From Allium sativum (taxonomy: Eukaryota; Streptophyta; Magnoliopsida; Asparagales; Amaryllidaceae), in NCBI GenBank assembly GCA_030737875.1, contig CM060912.1, positions 461,842,310 through 461,906,309 on the forward strand: a DNA stretch of 64,000 bases, given 5' to 3'. Both the position numbers and the translations under genes were made by a program. This document shows, piece after piece, positions 23,628 to 33,303 of the stretch (positions within the stretch are counted from its first letter, which is position 1; every line of letters starts with the position of its first letter). The notes under the pieces were generated by a model. The model worked only from the letters and a program-made list of their open reading frames with translations. It was not told the origin of the DNA and did not search any database.

Positions 23628-23765
23628 TTCACATCTTTTTAACAGATGTGAACAAAACACCACTAACGGTGTTAGTGGTGTGGGGCTATGATTGACCCCT
23701 GAATTCCACCTTTTAATCTCAGCCGCACAAATTTAACACCGTTAGTGGTATTCTGACCAACCAAT
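23628..23765. mobile_element. Foldback MITE 3
   Basis: A terminal hairpin GTTCACATCT..AGATGTGAAC is followed by AAAACAC, as in MITE 2. A 23-bp palindrome, CACCACTAAC..GTTAGTGGTG, comes next and is mirrored by ACACCGTTAGTGGT on the right. The core CCTGAATTCCACC is the reverse complement of the core in MITEs 1 and 2. The right boundary is approximate. Confidence 0.5.
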
Positions 23766-24080
23766 TTTGAGTCTATGTGATTTCAACTCCTTTACAGTCT
23801 ATCATGATATTTTTTCATTGAAACCAATGCACAAATGTGATCAACACCGTAATAATAAACTAAACATATTCTATGATAATTATCAATAACATTTCTTTAA
23901 ACTCAAAACCTAATATAATTTTATCAATAAATTTAAAATACATGTACACTAACATGAACTCTTTTGTATTGACATTTAAAACCAAGCAATTGATTCCACT
24001 AAATCTAACTACAAATCGTGATAAATAATCCTATACACACTTCTTTTCATTTCTATCGTTGTACTTTCAAATGGTATCAT

Positions 24081-24560
24081 CCGGGGCGTAGCCAGGAATT
24101 ACATCGTGGAGGTGCCAAATTTTTTTAAACAAACAACAGTCTGATGTTTTTGTATAAACTTTACTGTCATAGCCTGTTTGTCAGAACCTGTTTGTATAAA
24201 CTTCAGTGTCATAACCTATTTGTTTACAGATTGAGGCTTTGGATGTCAGAACAGGTGGAGTTGCTAACAGTAAAATAAAGTTGTAATATTACTCATCCCT
24301 TTCTTCTTTTTTCAAACAGAGCAAACTGCTAATTCTGAAATGATTTATACCAACAGCTTAACAACAAAAATTGGATGGAGTAAATCCGGTTGGTGAAAAC
24401 ATACTACTAAAGCTCCATTTTATTTTACTGTTTACAAAATGAAACTCCAGAGCCACAAGCTTAAATTCACTTCTGTATGTTTGCTTAACAAAACACGGTA
24501 ACATAGAGAAATCTTGGGGGGGGCATGGCCCACACTGGTCTCTAAATACCTACGCCCTTG
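24081..24560. mobile_element. hAT-type MITE, 480 bp
   Basis: A perfect 8-bp direct repeat, GGTATCAT (24073-24080 and 24561-24568), flanks a segment that starts CCGGGGCGTAGCCAGG. Its reverse complement starts CAAGGGCGTAGGTATT, so the terminal inverted repeat is about 11 bp with a GGGCGTAG core. An 8-bp duplication and short inverted repeats are hAT hallmarks. No transposase is encoded. Confidence 0.8.
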
Positions 24561-24568
24561 GGTATCAT

Positions 24569-25756
24569 ATAGTTTAAAAAAAACATGTCAAGTTAACAAC
24601 TATTTTGAACAAACAACCATTACCATTATCATTGTAACAATTATTAAATCATCAGTATATCTGTCTTCAATACACCAGTCAATCAATAACGATAAACATA
24701 TGTCAAAAAACCAATAACATCGTGTTATTTACAAAGTGAAAAAGGGTAACCATCCTCATTCTAAGGTAACATCATGGATGGACATGGATCCATGGAATTC
24801 CTAAAGTCAAATTGATGCCTCATAGACAAAACCAACAAATTTAACAGATCCAAAAGTCTCACACATTTACAAAGAAAAGCTAGTCTCCAAACTCATACTG
24901 CAAAGTTATATTTTATTTCCACCTTGTTGCGTATAGACGGCAACAAATGACAGAATTGTATCCACTCAGTGTCCAAATAACTAGCCTTAAAATGATTCAC
25001 ATAACAAAAATTCATAAGATCTTTTGCAAAAATAAATTTTTACCACACGTTATACATGATATATTTTTAAAAGATAATTTATGCATACTTTTAAAAAATC
25101 GAGTTTATAATGCAATGTTTGATGAATTTATTAAGATGTTTGAATTATGTACTGCCTTAATAGTTCTAAATTCTTAAAAAAAATATGTAGTAAACTTACT
25201 TTCATATTCATATGGAAACTATATTTTTTTCAAGCAACATATGTAATATATGAGAAATTACATAAGGAAAATGTTAAAGGGACTCCATACTCGATTAAGA
25301 GAAAGACAATTTTAAGTGGATTCCACCTTAATTTTTATTTGTTAAGAGGGGGTTCGATTTTTAAAAATAAGAAAAAATAGAGACTAAACCACCCGTGGGT
25401 CATCACCTGCAGCACGTGTTCTGGTAAAACCCTAACGTTCTGAAGTTTAATTGAAACAGATCACACGCTCTTAAAAATAAAAATAAAAAGCGCAAATCGC
25501 AAATCGAAACCCTCGTTCATTACCATGGTTTGAACGAAGACAACAAAGAAAAAACAATTAGTTCACGATGTAATTGGGCAAATGTTGGAAATGTTAGTTC
25601 AATCGGCTTTTTTTCTATTAATTTTGAAATCGGAGGTTTTGGTGAAGAAGATGAATGTGGTGGATGATTGACGCGTTCTAATGTTTATATTAAGAAGGAT
25701 TATAGGGGTAATACTGGAATTTTGATTTATAGGTTTAAGAGAAGACTAGTTTATTA
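24569..25756. other. AT-rich region without recognisable gene
   Basis: Short ORFs (for example 24947-25177 and 25147-25380 on plus) have AT-driven composition and resemble nothing I know. The part from 25380 to 25756 adjoins a truncated LTR end but does not match the complete LTR at 27590-27961. Confidence 0.4.
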
Positions 25757-25796
25757 TGTTCTCAGAGACTATCCAGTAGTTATATAGTTAACAAAT

Positions 25797-25840
25797 TGGT
25801 ATCAGAGCTAGAGAAATTTTCAACAAATTGGTATCGGAGC
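25797..25840 (+). other. Duplicated primer-binding site
   Basis: AACAAATTGGTATCAGAGC occurs just after the LTR end. About 32 bp later AACAAATTGGTATCGGAGC follows. The first copy is the normal initiator-Met PBS, and the second is a tandem duplicate with one change. Confidence 0.7.
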
Positions 25841-25931
25841 GCCAGGTTGAAACTATGACAATTTTATTTCTTCCGTTGTTTGTTATCACAAAAGAAAACT
25901 TCGAAGAGTGGAGTAACAAAAAGAAAAAAAA

Positions 25932-27431
25932 TTGATCTCCAAAGGATTATGGCAGATTGTTGAGTGTGGGTACGAGTGGCCAAAAGATGTTAAAAATATG
26001 ACGGAGAAAGAGAGAGAGGCATTTACAAGGTCGAGATGGAAAGACCATCAAGCCCGTGTTGCTATGTATGAGAACGTTGATGAAGAAGCTTTCAACCATA
26101 TTATTGGAGAAAATTCTGCAAGAGATTCGTGGAAATTACTGAAAGAGGTGTACGTAAACAAGGAGGCTTTAATGGCAAATAAAGAAGACGAGGCTGATTG
26201 TATGGCTCTGAAAAGAGTCGAGCAGGAGGAAGCTGTTGACAATCAAGAATTCGTTGAGGAAGTCATTGGGAAAATGGATAATGATGAGATTGCTAATGAC
26301 GATGATACAAAAATTGATGATATAATGAACGTAGAAGAGGCAAGACAAAGAGCAACCTCTGAAGCAATTGCAAAACAAGAACGGACAACTATTGATAAAG
26401 CAAATGCTGAAGCACGATTGCGTGCAGAAAGAGCCGCGGTTCAGAGGGATGCCTCAGAAGCAAGAAAAAGAGATACAGACCAAGTTGAGGAGGTACTAGT
26501 AGTGAACAAGGAAGAATATAACGTATTTGATAGCAATTTTGATGAGGACGAACCTGTTGATGTAGAAGGCGAGGATAGAAGTAACACTAATGATGATGTT
26601 GTTAAGAAAGAAGTAGATTTGAAGGATACTGAAGTTGGGATTGATGCAAATAATACCATGAATGTTTATAGGGCGGTTGAATCAAGTGAAGTAGGAAAAG
26701 AAAATACAACTAAAGTTGAAGAAAGACGTGACAAGCTAAGGTCTGCTATTGATTTTAATTCATCGGACTATGACAAACAAAAGATGCAAGAGCGGTTGAC
26801 AAAGTTATCTGGTGGTGTTGCAGTTCTAAAAATTGGAGGAGCGAGCGAAGCTGAAGTTAGTGCGAAGAAGGATAGAGTTACCAATGCCTTGAATGCAACT
26901 AAAGCTGCTGTGGAAGAGAGAATTGTACCTGGAGGTGGTGTTGCTTTGCTGTATGCATTCAAAGAACTAGCGAACTTGCAGACGGCTAATTTTGACCAGA
27001 AAATTGGTATTCAAATCATTCAAAATGCTTTGAAGATGCCAGCATTTATTATTGCTGCGAATGCTGATCAAGTAGAAGGTGCGGTTATTATTGGCAAGCT
27101 TTTGGAGGAGGATCAAGTTGATGCTGCTAAAGGTGAGTATGTTGATATGGTAAAGGCTGGTATTACCGATTCATTGAAAGAGATCAGAACTACATTAGTG
27201 GATGCTGCAAGTGTTTTTTCAGTAATGACAAGTACAGAAGCCGTGGTGGTAGAGCAACCCGAAGATAAGAAAGCGAGAAAAGAAGAGGAACTGATGAGAA
27301 AGAAAGTTTGGACGATTACTATATTTCTACCAAAACATGTGAGATATAAAGGAATCAAAAGTCTGCAATCGAAAAATCCAGTTCACCATGAAAGGAGAAA
27401 GCACATAGATGTTCGTTTTCATTTCATCTAG
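25932..27431 (+). CDS. Chimeric retroelement ORF: gag, auxilin-like, CPN60 fragment, RNase H tail
   Basis: The ORF has 499 uninterrupted codons. Residues 1-75 are the UBN2-type Copia gag (GLWQIVECGYEWP, RWKDHQARVAMYENVDEEAF, SWKLLKEVY). The true gag start lies upstream in another frame (VITKENFEEWSNKKKK, about 25880-25934), so the N-terminus is frameshifted. Residues 134-182 are charged coiled coil (EEARQRATSEAIAKQ, EARLRAERAAVQR), resembling plant auxilin-like proteins. Residues 263-446 closely resemble the intermediate/equatorial part of mitochondrial chaperonin CPN60 (KLSGGVAVLKIGGASEAEV, VPGGGVALLYA, FDQKIGIQIIQNALK, AAKGEYVDMVKAGI). Plant CPN60 genes have many introns, and none is here, so the piece came from mRNA. 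Residues 482-499 (HHERRKHIDVRFHFI) are Copia RNase H. It lacks the CPN60 N-terminal ATP-binding part, so no chaperonin activity is expected. Confidence 0.85.
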   Translation: MISKGLWQIVECGYEWPKDVKNMTEKEREAFTRSRWKDHQARVAMYENVDEEAFNHIIGENSARDSWKLLKEVYVNKEALMANKEDEADCMALKRVEQEEAVDNQEFVEEVIGKMDNDEIANDDDTKIDDIMNVEEARQRATSEAIAKQERTTIDKANAEARLRAERAAVQRDASEARKRDTDQVEEVLVVNKEEYNVFDSNFDEDEPVDVEGEDRSNTNDDVVKKEVDLKDTEVGIDANNTMNVYRAVESSEVGKENTTKVEERRDKLRSAIDFNSSDYDKQKMQERLTKLSGGVAVLKIGGASEAEVSAKKDRVTNALNATKAAVEERIVPGGGVALLYAFKELANLQTANFDQKIGIQIIQNALKMPAFIIAANADQVEGAVIIGKLLEEDQVDAAKGEYVDMVKAGITDSLKEIRTTLVDAASVFSVMTSTEAVVVEQPEDKKARKEEELMRKKVWTITIFLPKHVRYKGIKSLQSKNPVHHERRKHIDVRFHFI

Positions 27432-27577
27432 GAGCATGTCAAGGAGAAAGATGTGCAGCTGAATCATGTTACGAGTCGTGATCAGGTAGCGGATATCTTC
27501 ACCAAACCATTGCCAAAACTATTGTTCGAAAATTGCAAGATGATGATTGGAATAAAGGATGGTAGATGTTTGAGCTC
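27432..27577 (+). pseudogene. Copia RNase H C-terminus after the stop
   Basis: The same frame continues past the TAG at 27429-27431 as EHVKEKDVQLNHVTSRDQVA then DIFTKPLPKLLFENCKMMIG. This is the normal Copia pol end, with the ADIFTKPLPK signature. A single stop therefore separates it from the long ORF. Confidence 0.8.
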
Positions 27578-27589
27578 AAAGGAGGGATT

Positions 27590-27961
27590 TGTTGAGAATT
27601 AATCTCAAACATTTTAGCCAAGTTTTTAGGAATAGAAAGAGTCAAATCTCTATTATAACGTGATTAGTAATAATTCAAATTTATGATCCTATTTTTATTG
27701 AGAGAGCTTTTAAAGTTGCTATTATTTAGGAAAAGATATTTTTTCACAAATATTTAGATATTTCCTAAAATGTTGTAAATCTAGAATGGTCCATTGTATG
27801 CTATAAATAGAAGAGCTTTCTCCTCATTTGAATCAAGCAAAATGTGAACAAAAAAAAAAAGTAATAAAAAAATAGAGTTTTTATTTTGTTGCAGTGTTTG
27901 TTTTCTCCTTTTGTGTTTGCTATAATTCTCAGAGATTATCCAGTAGTTCATATAGTTAACA
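27590..27961 (+). repeat. LTR of the chimeric retroelement
   Basis: It starts TGTTGAGAATTAATCTC after the polypurine tract and ends CATATAGTTAACA. At 372 bp it is normal for Copia. It contains TATAAATA at 27802-27809, and a PBS follows it directly at 27965. Confidence 0.8.
27802..27809 (+). promoter_or_regulatory. LTR TATA box
   Basis: TATAAATA in the context GCTATAAATAGAAGAGC lies in the U3 part of the LTR. Confidence 0.65.
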
Positions 27962-28089
27962 AATTGGTATCAGAGCTAGACAAATTTTCAACAGACGGAA
28001 GGATTACTAGAGCTTAATAAATTGATGGATTCATTGAAGTTTGTTGAAAAAGAGGATTTGATGGCGAATTCAAATTTGAAATATGATTA
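27962..28089 (+). mobile_element. PBS and leader fragment after the LTR
   Basis: TTGGTATCAGAGCTAGACAA is followed by a short A-rich leader. It stops where the duplicated segment begins. An LTR followed by a PBS is a 5' arrangement, so two elements once shared this LTR, or unequal recombination joined them. Confidence 0.6.
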
Positions 28090-28486
28090 TTTAGCATAAT
28101 GAATGAAATATGGGAAGGTTTGATAGGTTAATTGTGGTAGGTGAAATCTGAAGACAAGGGAGGCCATTGGGTAAGTTTTTCACTGAATAACAGTGAAATA
28201 GTTCCATCATAAAAAAAAACAGGGAGAGGTCACCAATGTAGGCCAAAAGAGGGAAGCGTACTTGAGGAAATGGAACATCGACACGTAAATGCCTCGTATG
28301 CAGTCGGTTTCTGTTGCATTCTCCAGCCGGACCTACGCTGACACCCCCGTTGCTGCGACCTTTTCTCCAATCATCATTTACTCTTTTATCTAAACAACAC
28401 GTACGTAGATAGGCGGTAGCTATTGGTAAAATGCACAACTGTTAAGCTGGTAGTAAATTTTCCCTAGGCTGGTAAAAATGAATAGC
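28090..28486 (+). repeat. Segmental duplication, copy 2
   Basis: This is the direct-orientation partner of 22890-23410, lacking the hairpin insertion. It carries a few small indels, such as GTGGTAGGTG near 28134. Confidence 0.85.
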
Positions 28487-29743
28487 TGCGCCTATGGCAA
28501 ACTTAATCTTATTTTCCACGACAAATTGTTATTAGCATTCAACGTAAGTAAATTTAAAATACCCGTAGACTATAATATTGTACGCAATTTGCAGACATTT
28601 TGAATCAAGCAGATGACTAAATTTAATTTACGAATCACCTTAAATAATCGCAAACATTAAGATGCAGCATCCCAGTGTACGTATGAGCTCATGAGACGAA
28701 GCCTCCCTCAGTTCCGAGACACTACCAAGAACTTACTACAGTTTAAACAAAAAATAGTGATTTCGTGTATTGAAAGAGTTAAAATATCAGAATATAGTCT
28801 GTTATTTTTTAGGTATAACGGTTAGTCACCTTGGAGACTACAGTTTTCTTTCACAGTACAAAACATCCAAGTATTACATATTGTCCGTAATTTAGGTGAA
28901 AGTTTATCGTTTGAAGCATTGTTCGATTCCGAGGCAGTATGAAAAAGTGGCTGCAGTTTAAACAGAAAAGGGCTACTTCGTATTAGGCAGAGTTAAATAG
29001 GTAAATGAGTTATCCATTAATTAATTAATTTTACGAAAAATACGTTTAATAAAAAATTGATAAATGATATGATTTGTGATAGCAATTAAAAAGTGTTATG
29101 ACCATGAGTACTTATAAATAAACCATCTTAAATATTCATATTTAGTGTGTATCGAGATCGATATCAATACACTCATTGAGACTGGATTGGGTAACGCTCT
29201 CCAAATATTGGACAATGCATTATTCGTTTGTTGAGTCGTGTTGTATATATGTATATGTGGTTCTTATAATTACTTGCTCGTATATCACTTCGTATACTTG
29301 ATGTATTTGTATATAGCTGTGCCTGATGTTCTACGATTTATGTTATTCGTTGTTATTATGTTTTGTTCTGAATAAATCCATCAGCCACCCTAGTTTTATA
29401 TTAAAAATGAATTGAATATGTTGATCCATTTAAGGTAACAAAGAAAAATTAGTACACTCAATCGACGTATTGAATACCCATTTGGTATGAAGCCTATGGA
29501 ATATCGCCCTTCATAAACTTTATTCTCTACATTAACAGATAACATTACCTAGTAATGTTTTTTGTTAATGTATGTCTCGGAGTGACGCGTTACAAAATGA
29601 TACCAAAGCGGAATTCAGAACAAAGCGTGATAAACACGGAACAATTGTTATCCTTAACCATTGTTATCCTGAATCGTGTCCTTGACCTTTCGAGATCTTG
29701 AGGAAGATATAAGTCGGGAATACGTCCAGTAATGCAGTTTTTT
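28487..29743. other. Intergenic, no gene seen
   Basis: AT-rich; there is no coding or structural signal I can support. Confidence 0.4.
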
Positions 29744-31167
29744 CACTACAAGAAAATACTGATTTTGCAGTAGAAGAATCCGTCGCTAAACATGTATTAG
29801 CGACGGATTTATAATGGATAGCACTGGTCGGTAAAGTTCACATCGGTATTTTAGTGACCATTTTGCGATGAAAATTAACGTCAACTCTCCGACACTTTAC
29901 CGTCATTTGTCAGTATATCTAAAATTAGTTTTAAAATTTTTTACCGATATTTTATCGACGAATATATATATTTCTTTATTATTATTTTTTTAAATTCCGT
30001 TGGAGATCCCTTGCTAAATAGCAAGGGATTAGAAAGGGATAATTTCAACTTTTGCTTCACCTTAGATATGTGTCGGTAATTCGTCACAAATGCTAATATT
30101 TTAGCAAGATTATTGGTGATAGTTGTTTTCATTTCCGTCGACAATCACACACTGATTTGTTGCAACACTAGCATTTATCAAAGTGAAATAAACAATAGAA
30201 AATTTACATCAATCAAATTTTATTGCAACAAATTTTCGATAGTACAGAACTAGAACAAGAATTCCCAAAAAAAAAATCGTACAAGATCTATATACAGTAA
30301 TTTCTACTCTCATACATCACATTTGTTTCAAATATAATATATTATTACATTTTCCAAATGCACTAATTCTACTCTCATACAGTAATACTCCACTTCAAAT
30401 ACTTTAATGAGCATACTCCTCTTCTAGAAAAGCTTTCATTTTTAGCCTCAGTACCCTGCTTCGTCGCAAGCAAAGCCATCCTTCTTGCGGTCTTTACCAA
30501 TTGGACATGCGCTGAAAAATATGAAATGCTGTTACAATTTACTCTACATATCATATTACTAAAAACTGAAAAATAAGAAAATTTTGCTCTATATATCATA
30601 TTACTGAAGATCGTTAAACATTTGCACCACAATAGAATGATTTAAGCCAAACTTACCCCCCTAAGTTGCGAGAACAAAGCCTTATATTAATTGATGATTC
30701 CAACCCAATAAATTTGTTTTCCAATGTAAACTTGTTTGCAGTTGTTTATCTGCTAAAACTGAAGCACTAGCACTATTATTCTACAATTAGATTATGGTCA
30801 TTAAATCTGAATGCAGCTACAATACATACACAATTGTGTTACAAGTTAACTAGTGAAAACTTGCAGTTATATTCATCAGACTGATGAAACGATTAATTTT
30901 TGATAGGTTTCCATTTGTTTATTTGCAACATTCAGAACAAATTTTGTTCACTTTTACCGGGCTATTGGTTGTAGCTGTCATTAGTAATTATAGTCACGAC
31001 CACTCATGAACAGACCAGAAAAAAATTAAATGAAAATTTATGGCATACTATGTGTGCAGCTAAAGTGCTTGTCTATGGAACATATAAACAGCTTTAAGCA
31101 TATATGACTACAAAAAATACCCCCAAAAAGTTATTAATAATGCAATTTTGGACTAACGTCCTAATAA

Positions 31168-31501
31168 TTAGGAAATTGTTTGCCTTTTCAAGTATACAGG
31201 CTTTACGGAGGGAAACTCAACATTCAATTGCTTTGGCATAAGTGTCACCTTTAAAGGAATCCTCCAGCAAATTATAAACATAATCCTTCATCTGTTTAAT
31301 TGCTTCTTTAACCCACTTTGAGCCATCTCTCCTTGCAATCATTGCTTCAAAATCACGAGTTGGGCTTTCATCTTCAATTTTGTCGATTCACAATGAAGAT
31401 GAATCTTGAATAAGTTTGACGGTATCATTTTTATTTTCATCCGGTTCTCCACCTGATGCTGTAGCTTTATTTTTCCACCCTAGTCTAGAAGACTTTTTCC
31501 T
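31168..31501 (-). pseudogene. KU80: KU80 exon fragment captured in CACTA-2
   Basis: KU80 is half of the Ku heterodimer that binds DNA ends in non-homologous end joining. On the minus strand an acceptor TTGCAG is followed by an exon whose translation includes DFEAMIARRDGSKWVKEAI, then LLEDSFKGDTYAKAIEC and SLRKACILE. This matches the C-terminal part of plant KU80. In-frame TGA stops at 31388-31390 and 31217-31219, plus a deletion near the end, make it non-functional. The exon follows in phase after the exon piece ending at 31994. Confidence 0.8.
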
Positions 31502-31829
31502 CTGCAATTACAATCACATTCATAACTAAACAAGAATGCATAGCACTAGTATATCCCCTCATCCCATTTGCCTGAAGTATCCATATTTCAAAACATTAAA
31601 CTTGGTATCTCAGATTGGTTTATCCATATATTAAGCATGAATGAATACTTTGGCTAGTCCAGAAGACTTTTCCCTCTGCAATAACAATCGCATTAATGAC
31701 TAAACAAATACGCATAGCACTGATATATTCCCCCATCCCACCTGCCTGAAGTATCCATAGTTCAAAACGTTAAATTTGGTATCCCAGATTGGTTTTATCC
31801 ATATATTAAGCATGAATGAATACACTAGG
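31481..31829. repeat. Tandem duplication of about 174 bp at a KU80 exon-intron edge
   Basis: TAGTCTAGAAGACTTTTTCC at 31481 recurs as TAGTCCAGAAGACTTTTCCC at 31655. The two units stay similar through ATATTAAGCATGAATGAATA. Each unit contains the splice acceptor and the first codons of the KU80 exon plus intron sequence, so the acceptor is doubled. Confidence 0.8.
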
Positions 31830-31993
31830 TAGTCAATTTTGTTATTTATAAACCCTCATCATGATTCAGTTGAAAAAAAAAAAAGATTTAATGCATTGAG
31901 ATGCAAAGAGCAATGCCTAGGAGCACATAACGGTTTCCCACCATAGAAAATAAAAAACAAAACAAAACAAAAAACGAAGGGAGGAGTTTAAAC

Positions 31994-32018
31994 CTTTGGA
32001 TTTTCTTTCAGCTCATAT
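31994..32018 (-). pseudogene. KU80: KU80 exon, 3' part beyond the Copia insertion
   Basis: The minus strand reads YELKENPK and then a GT donor (GTTTAAAC). It is the continuation of the exon at 38006-38153, which was split by the Copia-2 insertion. The CATAT target duplication (32014-32018) lies in the coding sequence. Confidence 0.75.
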
Positions 32019-32778
32019 TGTTGAAAACAATGGCTGAGTCACGTACTTCGTCGCTTTCTTGAAGACGATTCGGCGATCTGGCCGGTGGTGCAAAACCAGT
32101 TCGTACTTTCGCCGCCGCCTCTAGGATAAAACAGCCTCTCTCTGATTAATAACTGATCTGCTGTGCACAAACAAATCAGTGCAGATTTGCACTTTCTGAT
32201 TTTACTGCTCGAAAATTTCTTAAGAGTATTTTAATGGCGGAGAAAGAGAATGCAGAATTTTTTCTGTTTTTTGATCTCGTCTAATCTAATGATAATATAT
32301 AGACGGGGATGAGGGTATTCGAAAAATCTGGTCAGTGGAGAAAAATCGGATCTACGAAAATACTTGGTCAAAGTTTTACCGCGTCATATAAAAATCGGTT
32401 CAGAAATTATTTTCCTGATTTAAAAACTGGTTCGAAAATAGCAGTGTTTTCTGGACCAAAAATATAAGTGTCTACACCACATAGCCAGGGCCCAAAGCCC
32501 AAAGCCCGAGCCCGAACCGAACCGAACCGAACCGAGCCGGGCCGGGTCGGGTCGAGTCGAGTCGGTCGGTCGGGCGCGCGCGTGTGTGGTGGTCATGATG
32601 CATGGGCTCCCTCCTCACAACAAAGCATGCATTGGGAGCCCAATGCCCCATCAAAGCTTCTTAGAAACAAGTATATAAGCTTGCCACTTCCATATAATCC
32701 CATGATGTGGGACTATTCACAAATAGGAGCCATCATACACTTATTTCATGTTTTAAATAATTCACAATATTTCCAACA
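32019..32778 (-). repeat. 3' LTR of Copia-2
   Basis: In + orientation it runs from TGTTGAAAACAATGG to TTTCCAACA. It contains a GC-rich run of CCGAA/CCGGG units at 32507-32580, which accounts for the length difference from the partner LTR. That run makes chance ORFs on both strands. Confidence 0.95.
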
Positions 32779-33303
32779 ATCCCCCACTTGAATTTTTTTA
32801 AAATATTATCGAGCAGTTTCTAAACACATAAGACTGTGCATAAACAAAGGTGTCATCCGACTTGAACCTTTGCGTAGTGAATAAGATTCAGTTTTTACTA
32901 GAGTGACACGTAGTCTTGAACTCTATTCCTGACATCAAACCACACACAATCTTTTCCATAGTGCAATCAAATAAGCCCGTGCATTTATGGCCATACACGT
33001 CTATCCCAGTTTAGTGAACGCTCTAGAAGTTCTGCCCAAAACTCCATAGGAAACGGCCTCATTTCCACATTCACATAGGTGAGTCTATCAAGAGTACTCC
33101 TGAAGGTAGGTACTCCACTCCAAATAGAGTATAGATCTCATTAAGAGTTTCTATTAACTCATCCTCTATCACTTCAGGAATACATGCTTCTTAGTTTATT
33201 ATATAGCATGTTCAACTTCTATCACTACACAACTTGTTATTACCCATTGAACCTATTTCTTGGGATCTCCAGTCATTTAGGTCGGGTTACCATTGTGCGT
33301 GAG

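Larger units (their letters stand above)
25757..27961 (+). mobile_element. Copia-like retroelement carrying captured host gene pieces
   Basis: The right LTR is complete (27590-27961), with a polypurine tract AAAGGAGGGATT before it. On the left only about 37 bp of LTR end survives (25757-25793, CTCAGAGACTATCCAGTAGT onward), followed by a tRNA-Met-type PBS. The single long ORF between them joins gag to two host-derived regions and to the end of RNase H, so protease, integrase and RT are missing. It would depend on another Copia element for mobility. Sequence 27962-28088 after the right LTR is again PBS plus leader, which suggests a tandem or recombined copy. Confidence 0.8.

Noticed and set aside
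26048..27358. Minus-strand ORFs of 60-80 codons
   Set aside because: They are antisense shadows of the 499-codon chimeric ORF on plus.
32468..32791. 107-codon ORF (and the similar 37701-38054)
   Set aside because: Both lie in Copia-2 LTRs and come from the GC-rich CCGAA/CCGGG repeat; they are not a gene.
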